A DNA stretch of 64,000 nt from CAZWDL01 sp964632995 (GTDB lineage: Bacteria > Bacteroidota > Bacteroidia > Chitinophagales > Saprospiraceae). Of the stretch, positions 19,368 to 26,993 are shown piece after piece; the stretch's first letter is position 1; each line of letters begins with the position of its first letter. The notes under the pieces are model-generated. The model was not told the DNA's origin. It did no database searches and saw only the letters and a list, made by a program, of their open reading frames with translations. The translations under genes and the position numbers were made by a program. Where the stretch lies: contig CAZWDL010000020.1 of the NCBI GenBank assembly GCA_964632995.1, positions 1 to 64,000 on the forward strand, given 5' to 3'.

Positions 19368-20339
19368 ATGGACTTCAGCTTCGATCAGATTTTTGACCAG
19401 TTCAATACGTCGGAAAGCTATACCATCCTCGTCATTATATTGCTTGCCTTCCTGTTCGGCTTTATCATCGGCATGCTCCTGCAGGGAGCCCGCATCAGCC
19501 GGCTGCGCCGGGAACTCGAAGCACTGAAACCACAAGTAGAAGCGCGCGAACGCGAAGTGGCTGATTTGCAGGATCAGCTGGCTACGGCCAATGAGGAGCT
19601 GGCGGAAAAAGATAAGGTCTTCGAGCAGCAACAGCGCGAAGTGGTAGAGGCCGAGGAACTGCTGCTGCGGCGGGAACAGGAAAAAAACAAACTGTATAAT
19701 GAATTGCAGGATATCCATACCGAACTGGAACAGTTGCAGGCCTCCAATCGCTCCTATCTTTCTACCATTGAGGAACTCAACGACCAGATTCTCGGGATCA
19801 GAGCCCAACGGGAACAGGAAACGGAAGAAGTGCAGCGAGCCGAACCCACCTATGTAAAAAGCCCGGAAACAGGAGCAGAAACACCGGTCGATAGCCGCCT
19901 CGAACGCATCGAAGCCAAAGTGGCCCAACTGGAAAAGGAAAACCTCGCCCTGCGCAAAGAAGTCAATAGCCTGTACGAACAATCAGGAGTGGCCGGCGAG
20001 GAAATGAGTGTTGCCGCCGCTACCATCTCTTCCAACCGGGAAAGCCATTTACCTGCTGAGGAATCGCCTCCCGCTGCCGACCTGCAGCTGATCGAAGGCA
20101 TCGACAATCGCATAGAAGCTCACCTGAAAGCATCCGGTATCCGTAGCTGGGAGGACCTGGCCGAGAGCTCTGCTGACCGGCTGCGCGCCCTGCTCCAGCA
20201 GGCCCCCGAGCTTCCCCAAAATGATCCGAAGACCTGGCCCATCCAGGCGCGCCTCGCATTGAACAACGACTGGAACCTGCTGAAGGAATACCAACAGCAA
20301 CTGCTCGGCGGTCATGAGCTGGGAGACAGGAATGAGTAG
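19368..20339 (+). CDS. membrane-anchored coiled-coil protein with C-terminal HhH-like domain
   Basis: A 323-residue protein: one membrane helix near the N-terminus (YTILVIILLAFLFGFIIGMLL), a long charged coiled coil from about residue 45 to 210, and a C-terminal stretch 'LQLIEGIDNRIEAHLKASGI' with 'WEDLAESS' resembling the helix-hairpin-helix module of the DUF4332/flap-endonuclease-like type. Such modules often bind DNA or proteins. The layout suggests a membrane scaffold linked to the upstream OmpA-like protein. Function is unknown. Confidence 0.7.
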   Translation: MDFSFDQIFDQFNTSESYTILVIILLAFLFGFIIGMLLQGARISRLRRELEALKPQVEAREREVADLQDQLATANEELAEKDKVFEQQQREVVEAEELLLRREQEKNKLYNELQDIHTELEQLQASNRSYLSTIEELNDQILGIRAQREQETEEVQRAEPTYVKSPETGAETPVDSRLERIEAKVAQLEKENLALRKEVNSLYEQSGVAGEEMSVAAATISSNRESHLPAEESPPAADLQLIEGIDNRIEAHLKASGIRSWEDLAESSADRLRALLQQAPELPQNDPKTWPIQARLALNNDWNLLKEYQQQLLGGHELGDRNE

Positions 20340-20359
20340 CTATGAGCGTCAGGTAAGTT

Positions 20360-20405
20360 ATAGTCCTCCAAGCCAAAATTTGTGAATCTTGACTTGGAGG
20401 ACTAT
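20360..20405. terminator. hairpin between convergent genes
   Basis: Arms ATAGTCCTCCAAG (20360-20372) and CTTGGAGGACTAT (20393-20405) are a perfect 13-bp inverted repeat with a 20-nt loop, lying between the convergent coiled-coil gene and the 20470 gene. There is no clear T-tract, so termination is inferred mainly from position. Confidence 0.5.
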
Positions 20406-20465
20406 ATTAGGAAACCGGAATAGTTTAAGTGACCCCATTTTTCAAATAACTTCAGAAATAGGCAC

Positions 20466-20486
20466 TTTCCTATTTCTTATTTCCCC
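20466..20486. repeat. TTTCCTA-type heptamer array
   Basis: TTTCCTA, TTTCTTA and TTTCCCC follow head to tail. The minus-strand stop codon TAG of the 20470 gene is the CTA of the first unit (20470-20472). The same arrangement is found at uvrC (24878-24905). Confidence 0.75.
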
Positions 20487-21300
20487 CATACACATTCAAC
20501 CGTTTCTCCAGCAAAACATACAACTGATCCTTTTGCAGGCGCACCTGCAGGGGTTCTGCTATTCCCTGCGGCAGGGGAAATTGCATTTCGCCGAATGACT
20601 TCAGGTTGTAGATGAAGTAGGCATTGTCAATCTGGTAGAGTATGCGGTTTTCCACCACCTGGAAATCATCGATACCGGTGATGGGGAGGCTGCGGTCGTA
20701 CTGGCCGAAATTATCAAAGACCAGGATGCCGGTACCGGGGTCATTGACGTAGACGAAATTGGCGCGGGCGACGAGCTTGGAAGGGGAAGGAGTGAGGCCG
20801 AGCAGCAGGCTCAGGTTGTCGCTCTGCCGAAGCAGTTGCCCTTCCTGGCTTATCTTTTTGAGCGTGTAGGTTGCCGCATCGAAGACCCACAGTCCGTTGT
20901 CGACAGCCAGGCCGACAGCACGAACATCAACTACCTGCAGGTCCCAGAGGTTGAATTCTCCAATCTTGTTGAGGGTGCGGTCGAGGGTGATCGCGGTTTG
21001 AAATTCCGGGTAGTAGAGCAGCAGGTTGAAAGGGTTGGTGGCGTCGATATGCGTTAATTCTCCGATGGTGTTATTGTTGTAGCGAAAAAGCTCTTCCCCG
21101 TCCGGACTATATTTAATAACCGTATTGTCGGGGGTCACTATGTAGAGCTGCTGGAGCTTATCGGAGGTAAAAAATTTAGCCTCAACCGGAATACTGCTGA
21201 TCAGCTCGTAGGCGGAACTGCGCACCTGGGCCTCCGAAGAGAAAGAGAGGAGCAGCCAGCTGCCGAGGAATAGGTAAGTATTTTTGAAAAATAATTTCAT
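20470..21300 (-). CDS. exported beta-propeller-like hypothetical protein
   Basis: A 276-residue protein with a signal peptide ending SSEAQ, the usual Bacteroidota cleavage context. The mature part has repeated strand-rich segments such as 'LYIVTPDNTVIKYSPDGEEL' and 'GLWVFDAATYTLKKI', suggesting a small beta-propeller of the NHL or PQQ type, but I cannot assign a family. Its last two Lys codons and stop lie in a heptamer repeat. The lpxH gene is upstream on the same strand (gap 122 nt). Confidence 0.65.
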   Translation of the reverse strand: MKLFFKNTYLFLGSWLLLSFSSEAQVRSSAYELISSIPVEAKFFTSDKLQQLYIVTPDNTVIKYSPDGEELFRYNNNTIGELTHIDATNPFNLLLYYPEFQTAITLDRTLNKIGEFNLWDLQVVDVRAVGLAVDNGLWVFDAATYTLKKISQEGQLLRQSDNLSLLLGLTPSPSKLVARANFVYVNDPGTGILVFDNFGQYDRSLPITGIDDFQVVENRILYQIDNAYFIYNLKSFGEMQFPLPQGIAEPLQVRLQKDQLYVLLEKRLNVYGGNKK

Positions 21301-21422
21301 TGTTCAGAATGCTTGTGCGGGAAAGGCGGTATTGTTCCCGGTTGTGCGAGCTGTATGTCAGGGCTTCACGTCTCCGCGCCTTACGACTCTGAAGATACAG
21401 AGCCCTGGAGCCATCCCGGTCA

Positions 21423-22214
21423 TCAGGATTTTTCTTCCACCTGGATCCGGTTGCCGAATATCCGCCCTTCTTCATTTTCGAAGAAGTGCAATTGCAGCTC
21501 TTCGCCGTCGAAGACAGCGTAGGAGTTGTAGTGCATCCAATCTCCCAGGTTAATATAACGGCTGCGGCCGTTTTTTAGCGTATGATCTATTGGCAGGTGC
21601 CGGTGACCGAAGATGAAGTAGTCGATGGATAGCTGATCCAGTTTGCGGTTGCAGTAGGCGATTAGCCATTCCTTTTCGGAGCCCAGGAACCTTCCGGCGT
21701 CCCGGTCGCGCTTCCGGCTGCTTCCCGACCAGAAATTAGCCAGCCGGATGCCGAAGTTGGGATGCAGCCTTTCGAACAGCCATTGACTAAACGGGTTAGC
21801 GAAGACGCGTTTGATGAATTTATAGCCGTGATCCCCCGGCCCCAGCCCGTCACCGTGACCGATAAAGAAGGTCTTGCCATTCCGTTCCCGGATAATCGGC
21901 TCTCGGTGGGTGGGTATACCGAGTTCCTCCTCAAAGTAGCGAAACATCCACATATCGTGGTTGCCGGTAAAGTAGTGAATTTCGATGCCGCTGTCACGCA
22001 GTTCCGCCAGTTTGCCAAGCAGGCGGACGAAACCTTTGGGTACAACGGTTTTGTATTCAAACCAAAAATCAAACAGGTCGCCGACCAGGTAAATTTCCCC
22101 GGCCTCGTCGCGGATACTGTCCAGCCAACGCAGGATTTGCCGCTCCCGCTCCCGGCTGCTGAGCCGGGCGTCGATACCCAGGTGAAAATCTGATGCAAAA
22201 TAAATTTTACTCAT
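21423..22214 (-). CDS. lpxH: UDP-2,3-diacylglucosamine diphosphatase-type metallophosphoesterase
   Basis: LpxH cleaves UDP-2,3-diacylglucosamine to lipid X in lipid A synthesis at the inner membrane face. The 263-residue protein has the metal-binding motifs SDFHLG (Asp9, His11), GDLFDFW (Asp46), GNHD (Asn85, His86), HGDG (His120) and GHRH (His204, His206). Bacteroidota enzymes of this branch are usually annotated as LpxH family; a related phosphatase function cannot be excluded from sequence reading alone. A near-consensus -7 box (TATCTTTA) lies just upstream on the minus strand. Confidence 0.85.
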   Translation of the reverse strand: MSKIYFASDFHLGIDARLSSRERERQILRWLDSIRDEAGEIYLVGDLFDFWFEYKTVVPKGFVRLLGKLAELRDSGIEIHYFTGNHDMWMFRYFEEELGIPTHREPIIRERNGKTFFIGHGDGLGPGDHGYKFIKRVFANPFSQWLFERLHPNFGIRLANFWSGSSRKRDRDAGRFLGSEKEWLIAYCNRKLDQLSIDYFIFGHRHLPIDHTLKNGRSRYINLGDWMHYNSYAVFDGEELQLHFFENEEGRIFGNRIQVEEKS

Positions 22215-22290
22215 CGCTGGTAAAGATATGGCTTTATAAAGTAAAGAAACCCACAGGAAAATGCTGAATTATTCGGGGCAGCGTTTAATT

Positions 22291-22473
22291 TAGCCCGGAT
22301 TATTCATGGGTTCTTCGTCATGAGAGGCCAAAGTGGTTGCCAGGCTTGGGCTCCCACAGGAATGAGGCACGGAGGCGTATTCCCAGATACGGTGAGTACC
22401 GAATGACGAGGACACCCGAGAATGGCGGGCAGTTTGGCTTCGTAATAGATTAATCCATGAATAATCCGGGTTA
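22291..22473. repeat. about 180-bp element with 16-bp terminal inverted repeats
   Basis: CCCGGATTATTCATGG at 22294-22309 is repeated in perfect inverse at 22455-22470. The interior also folds back (CGTCAT near 22316 with ATGACG near 22403, and GCCAAA near the left end with TTTGGC near 22432). Single copies of the terminal sequence occur at 54549-54564 and, partly, at 39038-39048. It fills most of the gap between lpxH and the SDR gene and looks like a small palindromic or MITE-like element, or a structured RNA. Confidence 0.75.
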
Positions 22474-22532
22474 GGGTAGCTAATGCTCTGTAATATAAAT
22501 TCCTGTCAATAATCAAAACTACGAAAGATATT

Positions 22533-23318
22533 ATGAATTTGGACTTAAGCGGAACGAACGCCCTCGTTTGCGGAAGCAGCAAGGGCATCGGGCGGGCAGT
22601 GGCTATTGAGATTGCACTGCTGGGCGCCAATGTCACGCTGGTGGCGCGCTCGGCAGGCGCCTTATCCTCCTTAGTGGAACAACTGGATCGCAGCCGGGAT
22701 CAACACCACGATTTCCTGCAGGCCGACTTTGCCCGGCCAGAAGAACTGCGCAAGGCCGTTCACGGTCTGGTGACAGGGAAGACGATTCACGTACTGGTCA
22801 ACAATACGGGCGGGCCGCCGGCCGGGCCCATCCTGGAAGCCGACGCGGAAGGTTTCCGGGAGGCCTACACCAAACACCTCATCGCCAATCACCTGCTCGC
22901 CCAGCTGATCGTTCCCGGAATGAAGCAGGCCGGCTACGGGCGCATCATCAATATTATTTCCACTTCCGTAAAAGAGCCGCTGGAAGGGCTGGGTGTGTCG
23001 AACACCACGCGGGGCGCCGTGGGCAACTGGGCCAAAACACTGGCTAATGAACTGGGTCCGCACGGCATCACCGTCAATAATGTGCTGCCCGGCATGACCG
23101 ATACCGGCCGGCTGCGCTCCCTGATTCGCACCCGCGCTGAAGCCGCCGGCCTCAGTGAGGAGGAAATGGCGCAACACATGCGGCAAGCCGTCCCCCTGCG
23201 CCGCTTCGCCGACCCAAAGGAACGCGGCGCCGCTGTGGCCTTCCTGGCTTCGCCCGCCGCCGCTTACATCACCGGAACAAACCTCGTCGTGGACGGAGGG
23301 CGGACGAGGAGCTTGTGA
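22533..23318 (+). CDS. atypical SDR-family protein lacking the YxxxK pair
   Basis: A 261-residue Rossmann-fold protein with the cofactor loop CGSSKGIGRAVA near the N-terminus, NNTGGPPAG at about 90-98 and the family C-terminus ITGTNLVVDGG. In place of the catalytic YxxxK it has Ser156-Asn-Thr-Thr-Arg160 (GVSNTTRGAV), preceded by ISTSVKEPLEGLG. This S-N-T-x-R variant occurs in a known divergent SDR subgroup, so it is likely a genuine subfamily property rather than decay. Whether it is an active oxidoreductase and on what substrate is unknown. Confidence 0.8.
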   Translation: MNLDLSGTNALVCGSSKGIGRAVAIEIALLGANVTLVARSAGALSSLVEQLDRSRDQHHDFLQADFARPEELRKAVHGLVTGKTIHVLVNNTGGPPAGPILEADAEGFREAYTKHLIANHLLAQLIVPGMKQAGYGRIINIISTSVKEPLEGLGVSNTTRGAVGNWAKTLANELGPHGITVNNVLPGMTDTGRLRSLIRTRAEAAGLSEEEMAQHMRQAVPLRRFADPKERGAAVAFLASPAAAYITGTNLVVDGGRTRSL

Positions 23319-23391
23319 GCAGGGAGGTCCCACATTTTTCCCTACTTTTGCTCCTGTAAAACTTATTTAACAAAACAAAACCATATTCACT

Positions 23392-23856
23392 ATGCGTAAA
23401 ACCACCTTTAGCCTACTCGTACTCAGCGCTTTCTTTCTGCAGTATTGCGGCAACGCCGCCCAGCTGGAAGAACAGGTGCAGCTCCTGCAGGAAGAACTGG
23501 AAGTGAAAGAATCCGCGATCGACAGTCTGCAGCAAATGACCAGCGCCGAGCCCGGCTTAATCCACACCGTCTTCTTCTGGTTTAATGAGGGCGTAACCGA
23601 AGAACAGAAAAACGGCTTCATCGAGGGACTGCAGTCCCTGAAAGATGTAGAAACTGTCCGCAATTTTTACATCGGTCCTCCCGCCGGCACACCCCGTGAG
23701 GTGGTCGACAACTCCTACGAATATGCTCTCATCCTCCACTTCGACGATAAAGCCGGGCAGGATGCTTACCAGGAACATCCCATCCACCAGGCCTTCGTGC
23801 AGGGACAGGAAGGCGTGTGGGAAAGGGTGCAGGTATACGATACGCTTGTTGAATAG
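23392..23856 (+). CDS. Dabb-domain (stress-responsive A/B barrel) lipoprotein
   Basis: A 154-residue predicted lipoprotein (leader ending FFLQYCG), then a short coiled coil (LEEQVQLLQEELEVKESAI) and a Dabb domain from about residue 56: 'IHTVFFWFNEGVTEEQK', 'VRNFYIGPPAGTPREVVDNSYEYAL' and 'YQEHPIHQAFVQ'. Dabb domains form dimeric alpha-beta barrels of mostly unknown substrate. The box TACTTTTG at 23343-23350 resembles the -7 consensus. Confidence 0.8.
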   Translation: MRKTTFSLLVLSAFFLQYCGNAAQLEEQVQLLQEELEVKESAIDSLQQMTSAEPGLIHTVFFWFNEGVTEEQKNGFIEGLQSLKDVETVRNFYIGPPAGTPREVVDNSYEYALILHFDDKAGQDAYQEHPIHQAFVQGQEGVWERVQVYDTLVE

Positions 23857-24075
23857 AATAGCCGGGAAGGAAGTCATGGAAAAGTAAGAGCCGGGGTGCC
23901 ACCTGGAGCAACGCTACATACGTACTCCGGGCGATGATGTCATCCCGGCAGGAGGAAGGAACAAGGCTGGGAAAGCAGGAAAAGTCATTCGGAGGAGAAG
24001 TAGAGTGGAAAGTAACACAGATGAACCCTGCCCCCAGAAGACCATGAAACACTGAAACCGTGTAATACCAATTCC

Positions 24076-24630
24076 ATGAACTGTTTTCGATTTTTTACCG
24101 TCTTTTTTCTCCTGTTTCCACTATTTGCCGTCGCCCAGCCCGACAAATCGAATTATGCCCTGCTCTGGGAGATCACCGGCAACGGATTGGAGCACCCCTC
24201 CTATTTGTTCGGTACCATGCACGTACAGGACCGGCGCGCCTTCGAGTTTCCGGACTCTCTGCGGATCGCCTTTGAATCGGCCGAGGCCTATGCCATGGAG
24301 GTCAATCCTAATGCTGCTGTTTCCTACTTCATGGAGCTGAGCTTCGGTGGCGACACCTCCAATGTGCTGCGGCAGCTGCTCTCTGAGGAAGAATACCGGC
24401 GCGTCGATGCACTGGTGCAAAAGCAACTGGGGCAGCCTATCGACTCGATGGACGTCAAGGACCCGATGCTGCTCAAAATGCTGCTCTCTGATTTTGAGGA
24501 GCCGGAGGAGACCGAGGGATGCATCAATCCCCAAAATTCCCTATTTTTAAATCCGGATGGAATTATTGGAATCCCCATTAAATCCTTCAATAATTCCATC
24601 CACCAGTCCTTTCTTTACCAGCGGCGGTAG
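24076..24630 (+). CDS. truncated TraB/GumN family protein
   Basis: The signal peptide (FFLLFPLFAVAQ) and the next 120 residues match the start of the TraB/GumN family: ALLWEITGNGLEHPSYLFGTMHV, broken here as ALLWEITGNG and PSYLFGTMHV, and the Glu in AYAMEVNP. Full-length members are near 290 residues. After about residue 147 (24517) the similarity stops and a non-conserved tail runs into the tRNA-Gly gene, where the stop codon lies (24628-24630). The gene has therefore lost its C-terminal half and is probably non-functional. Confidence 0.7.
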   Translation: MNCFRFFTVFFLLFPLFAVAQPDKSNYALLWEITGNGLEHPSYLFGTMHVQDRRAFEFPDSLRIAFESAEAYAMEVNPNAAVSYFMELSFGGDTSNVLRQLLSEEEYRRVDALVQKQLGQPIDSMDVKDPMLLKMLLSDFEEPEETEGCINPQNSLFLNPDGIIGIPIKSFNNSIHQSFLYQRR

Positions 24631-24693
24631 CTCAGTTGGCAGAGCATCAGCTTCCCAAGCTGAGGGTCGCGAGTTCGAGTCTCGTTCGCCGCT
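24621..24693 (+). tRNA. tRNA-Gly (anticodon CCC)
   Basis: The 73-nt sequence folds as a complete cloverleaf: acceptor GCGGCGG/TCGCCGC with a final G-T pair, D-arm GCTC-AGTTGGCA-GAGC, anticodon stem TCAGC/GCTGA with loop TTCCCAA (anticodon CCC), five-nt variable region and T-arm GCGAG-TTCGAGT-CTCGT. CCA is not encoded. It overlaps the last codons of the truncated GumN frame by 10 nt. Confidence 0.95.
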
Positions 24694-24877
24694 CTGAGTA
24701 TGATTGCCCCGGATTTTGGCTGACGCCATAATGTGGGGCAATTGTATTTCTTCCGCTACCGGTTTTCTCTTCCACTTTTGGAGTTCCACGCTATTCTTAT
24801 TTCCAAAGGAACTTCCCGTTATTATTGGCGGTGTAAGCTTCATCAAATTCACGAAGCGACTATCCCATAGTTTGAAA

Positions 24878-24905
24878 TTTCCTATTTCCTATTTCTTATT
24901 TCAGG
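24878..24905. repeat. TTTCCTA-type heptamer array at the uvrC stop codon
   Basis: Units TTTCCTA, TTTCCTA, TTTCTTA and TTTCAGG lie head to tail. The uvrC stop (TAG, minus strand) is the CTA of the first unit at 24882-24884, and the last seven or so UvrC codons are made of the repeat. Confidence 0.8.
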
Positions 24906-26714
24906 TTTCTCATTTTCTTCCTGAAAGTACGCATAGATCTTCTTCGCCGCTGCGTTCCCCACCACTTCCGCCAGGTCGGTGGGGCGGGCTTGTTTGATTT
25001 TTTTGACCGAGCCGAAGTGGGTAAGCAGGCGCTGGGCCGTCTTCTCCCCTACCCCGGGAATGTTGGTCAGTTCGCTGGTGGTGAAGTTGCGGGAGCGCTG
25101 GTTACGGTGGAAGGTGATGGCGAAGCGGTGCGCCTCGTTGCGTGCCTGTTGGATGATTTTGAGCGACTCCGATTTTTTGTCGATATAGAGCGGGATGGGA
25201 TCGCCGGGAAAGAAAATCTCCTCCAGCTTTTTAGCGATGCCGATGACCGTCATGCGATCTTCGATGCCGAGGCGGCGGATGGCTTTCATGGCGGCGCTGA
25301 GTTGTCCTTTGCCGCCGTCGATGATGACCAGTTGCGGGAGGGGTTGGTCCTCTTTAAGCAGGCGGCGGTAGCGGCGGTGCGCCACCTCCTCCATGGAGGC
25401 GTAGTCGTCGGGGCCTTCCACCGTCTTTATGTTGAAGTGGCGATAGTCCTTTTTGGAGGGCTTGGCGTTTTTAAACACGACGCAGCTGGCCACGGGGTGA
25501 GCCCCCTGGATGTTGGAGTTGTCGAAGCATTCGATGTGCATGGGCAGCTCGTCCATTTGCAGGTCCTTTTGCATGGTGCGCAGGATGCGCTCGGCCGAGG
25601 TCTGCTTGCGCTTCATCGAGGCCCGCTGTTTCTGGCGCTGCAGCAGGAAGTACTTCCCGTTTTTTTGCGAAAGCTCCAACAGCTTCTTCTTATCGCCGAT
25701 TTTGGGCACAGTGATCCTGATATCTTCGTCTTCCAGCTGTACGCGGAAGGGCAGGATTACCTCTGCGGCGATGCTGTTGAAGCGCTCGCGGAGGATGGGG
25801 ATGGCATATTCCAGCAGGTCGCGCTCCTCGTCGTCGAGGTTTTTGACCAGTTCCTGGGTGTGGGTATGGATGACCGCGCCGTTGACCACCTTGATATAAT
25901 TGACATAGGCTTCTTTCTCATCGGAAGTGATGGAGAAGATATCGACGTCACGGATGGTCACGCTGACTACGGTTGATTTGTGCTGGTAGTCTTCGAAGGC
26001 GGTGAGTTTCTCCTTGAGGCGCTGGGCTTTTTCGAATTCCAGGTTCTCGGCGTAGCGCTGCATCTCCGCCTTGAAATGACTGGTGACGGCGCCGAAGTTG
26101 CCGCGCAGGATGTTGCGCACCTGATCGATCTTCCCGTTGTAGTTCTCCTCACTTTCCAGGCCTTCACAGGGGCCTTCGCAGTTTTTAATGTGGTATTCCA
26201 GGCAGACCTTGAACTTGCCCTGCTCGATGTTCTCCTTTGAAAGATTGTATTTGCAGGTGCGCAAGGGAAAGAGCTGTTTGAGGAGGTCGAGAATGATCTT
26301 GAGCCGCGATTTGGAGGTATAGGGGCCGTAGTAAGTGGAGCCGTCCTTGATCACGCGGCGGGTGATGAACACGCGGGGAAAGCGCTCCTTTTTGATGCAG
26401 ATGTAGGAATAGGACTTGTCGTCCCGCAACATGACGTTGTAGCGGGGCTGGTATTTTTTGATCAGCGTATTTTCCAGCAGCAGGGCATCGGCTTCCGTTT
26501 CCACAATCGTGAATTCGAGGTGGTCGGCGTTTTTGACCATCACCCGGGTTTTGTGAGCACGATCACGGCGCTGGCCGAAGTAAGACGCTACGCGGCTGCG
26601 CAGGTTTTTGGCTTTACCCACGTAAAGGATGATGTTATCCTCGTCGATAAACTTATAGACCCCCGGCTGGCGGGGTACAGTGTCGGCTATTTTATGGAAA
26701 TCTGCTGTAGTCAT
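24882..26714 (-). CDS. uvrC: excinuclease ABC subunit C
   Basis: UvrC makes the dual incisions in nucleotide-excision repair. The 610-residue protein has the N-terminal GIY-YIG nuclease domain (QPGVYKFIDEDNIILYVGKA), the Cys-rich segment after 'LFPLRTCKYNL', the UVR motif (YAENLEFEKAQRLKEKL) near residue 220, the RNase H-like C-terminal nuclease (IECFDNSNIQGAHPVAS, 'VIIDGGKGQLSAA') and tandem HhH (LTNIPGVGEKTAQRLLTHFG). The extreme C-terminus (NEKPEIRNRK) is encoded by a heptamer repeat and is not conserved. Confidence 0.96.
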   Translation of the reverse strand: MTTADFHKIADTVPRQPGVYKFIDEDNIILYVGKAKNLRSRVASYFGQRRDRAHKTRVMVKNADHLEFTIVETEADALLLENTLIKKYQPRYNVMLRDDKSYSYICIKKERFPRVFITRRVIKDGSTYYGPYTSKSRLKIILDLLKQLFPLRTCKYNLSKENIEQGKFKVCLEYHIKNCEGPCEGLESEENYNGKIDQVRNILRGNFGAVTSHFKAEMQRYAENLEFEKAQRLKEKLTAFEDYQHKSTVVSVTIRDVDIFSITSDEKEAYVNYIKVVNGAVIHTHTQELVKNLDDEERDLLEYAIPILRERFNSIAAEVILPFRVQLEDEDIRITVPKIGDKKKLLELSQKNGKYFLLQRQKQRASMKRKQTSAERILRTMQKDLQMDELPMHIECFDNSNIQGAHPVASCVVFKNAKPSKKDYRHFNIKTVEGPDDYASMEEVAHRRYRRLLKEDQPLPQLVIIDGGKGQLSAAMKAIRRLGIEDRMTVIGIAKKLEEIFFPGDPIPLYIDKKSESLKIIQQARNEAHRFAITFHRNQRSRNFTTSELTNIPGVGEKTAQRLLTHFGSVKKIKQARPTDLAEVVGNAAAKKIYAYFQEENEKPEIRNRK

Positions 26715-26764
26715 ATTCGTCGCTGTCCGCTATACGGTTCCGTTTCCCGGTGGAAAATAATAAA

Positions 26765-26862
26765 TACACAAAGAAACGCAAAGTAGACACACAGAGCGCA
26801 AAGTAAATATTCAATACGGCCCTTGGGAACCTTTGTGTCAATCATTAGTTATCCATTCTGAA
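26765..26862. repeat. degenerate CACAAAG/CGCAAAG repeat stretch
   Basis: Between divergent uvrC and the MscS gene, ACACAAAG, ACGCAAAG, CACACAGAG and GCGCAAAG occur in quick succession (about 26765-26802), with an inverted CCTTTGTGTC near 26830. The same words build the 130-nt hairpin at 35549-35678. The rest of the gap holds no recognisable gene. Confidence 0.6.
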
Positions 26863-26993
26863 TGTAAACCACTTTCCGGGGAGCATGGTTTGAAGATGCT
26901 CGTGCTTGGTAGAAGCTTTAAAAGCCAAACGGTCATGCGTCCCTCAATACTCATTTCAAAAATTTTTCCCGAATTCAGCGACCTTCGTATATT

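Noticed and set aside
24990..25976. 328-codon plus-strand frame opposite uvrC
   Set aside because: Antisense to a well-supported uvrC; no recognisable domain.
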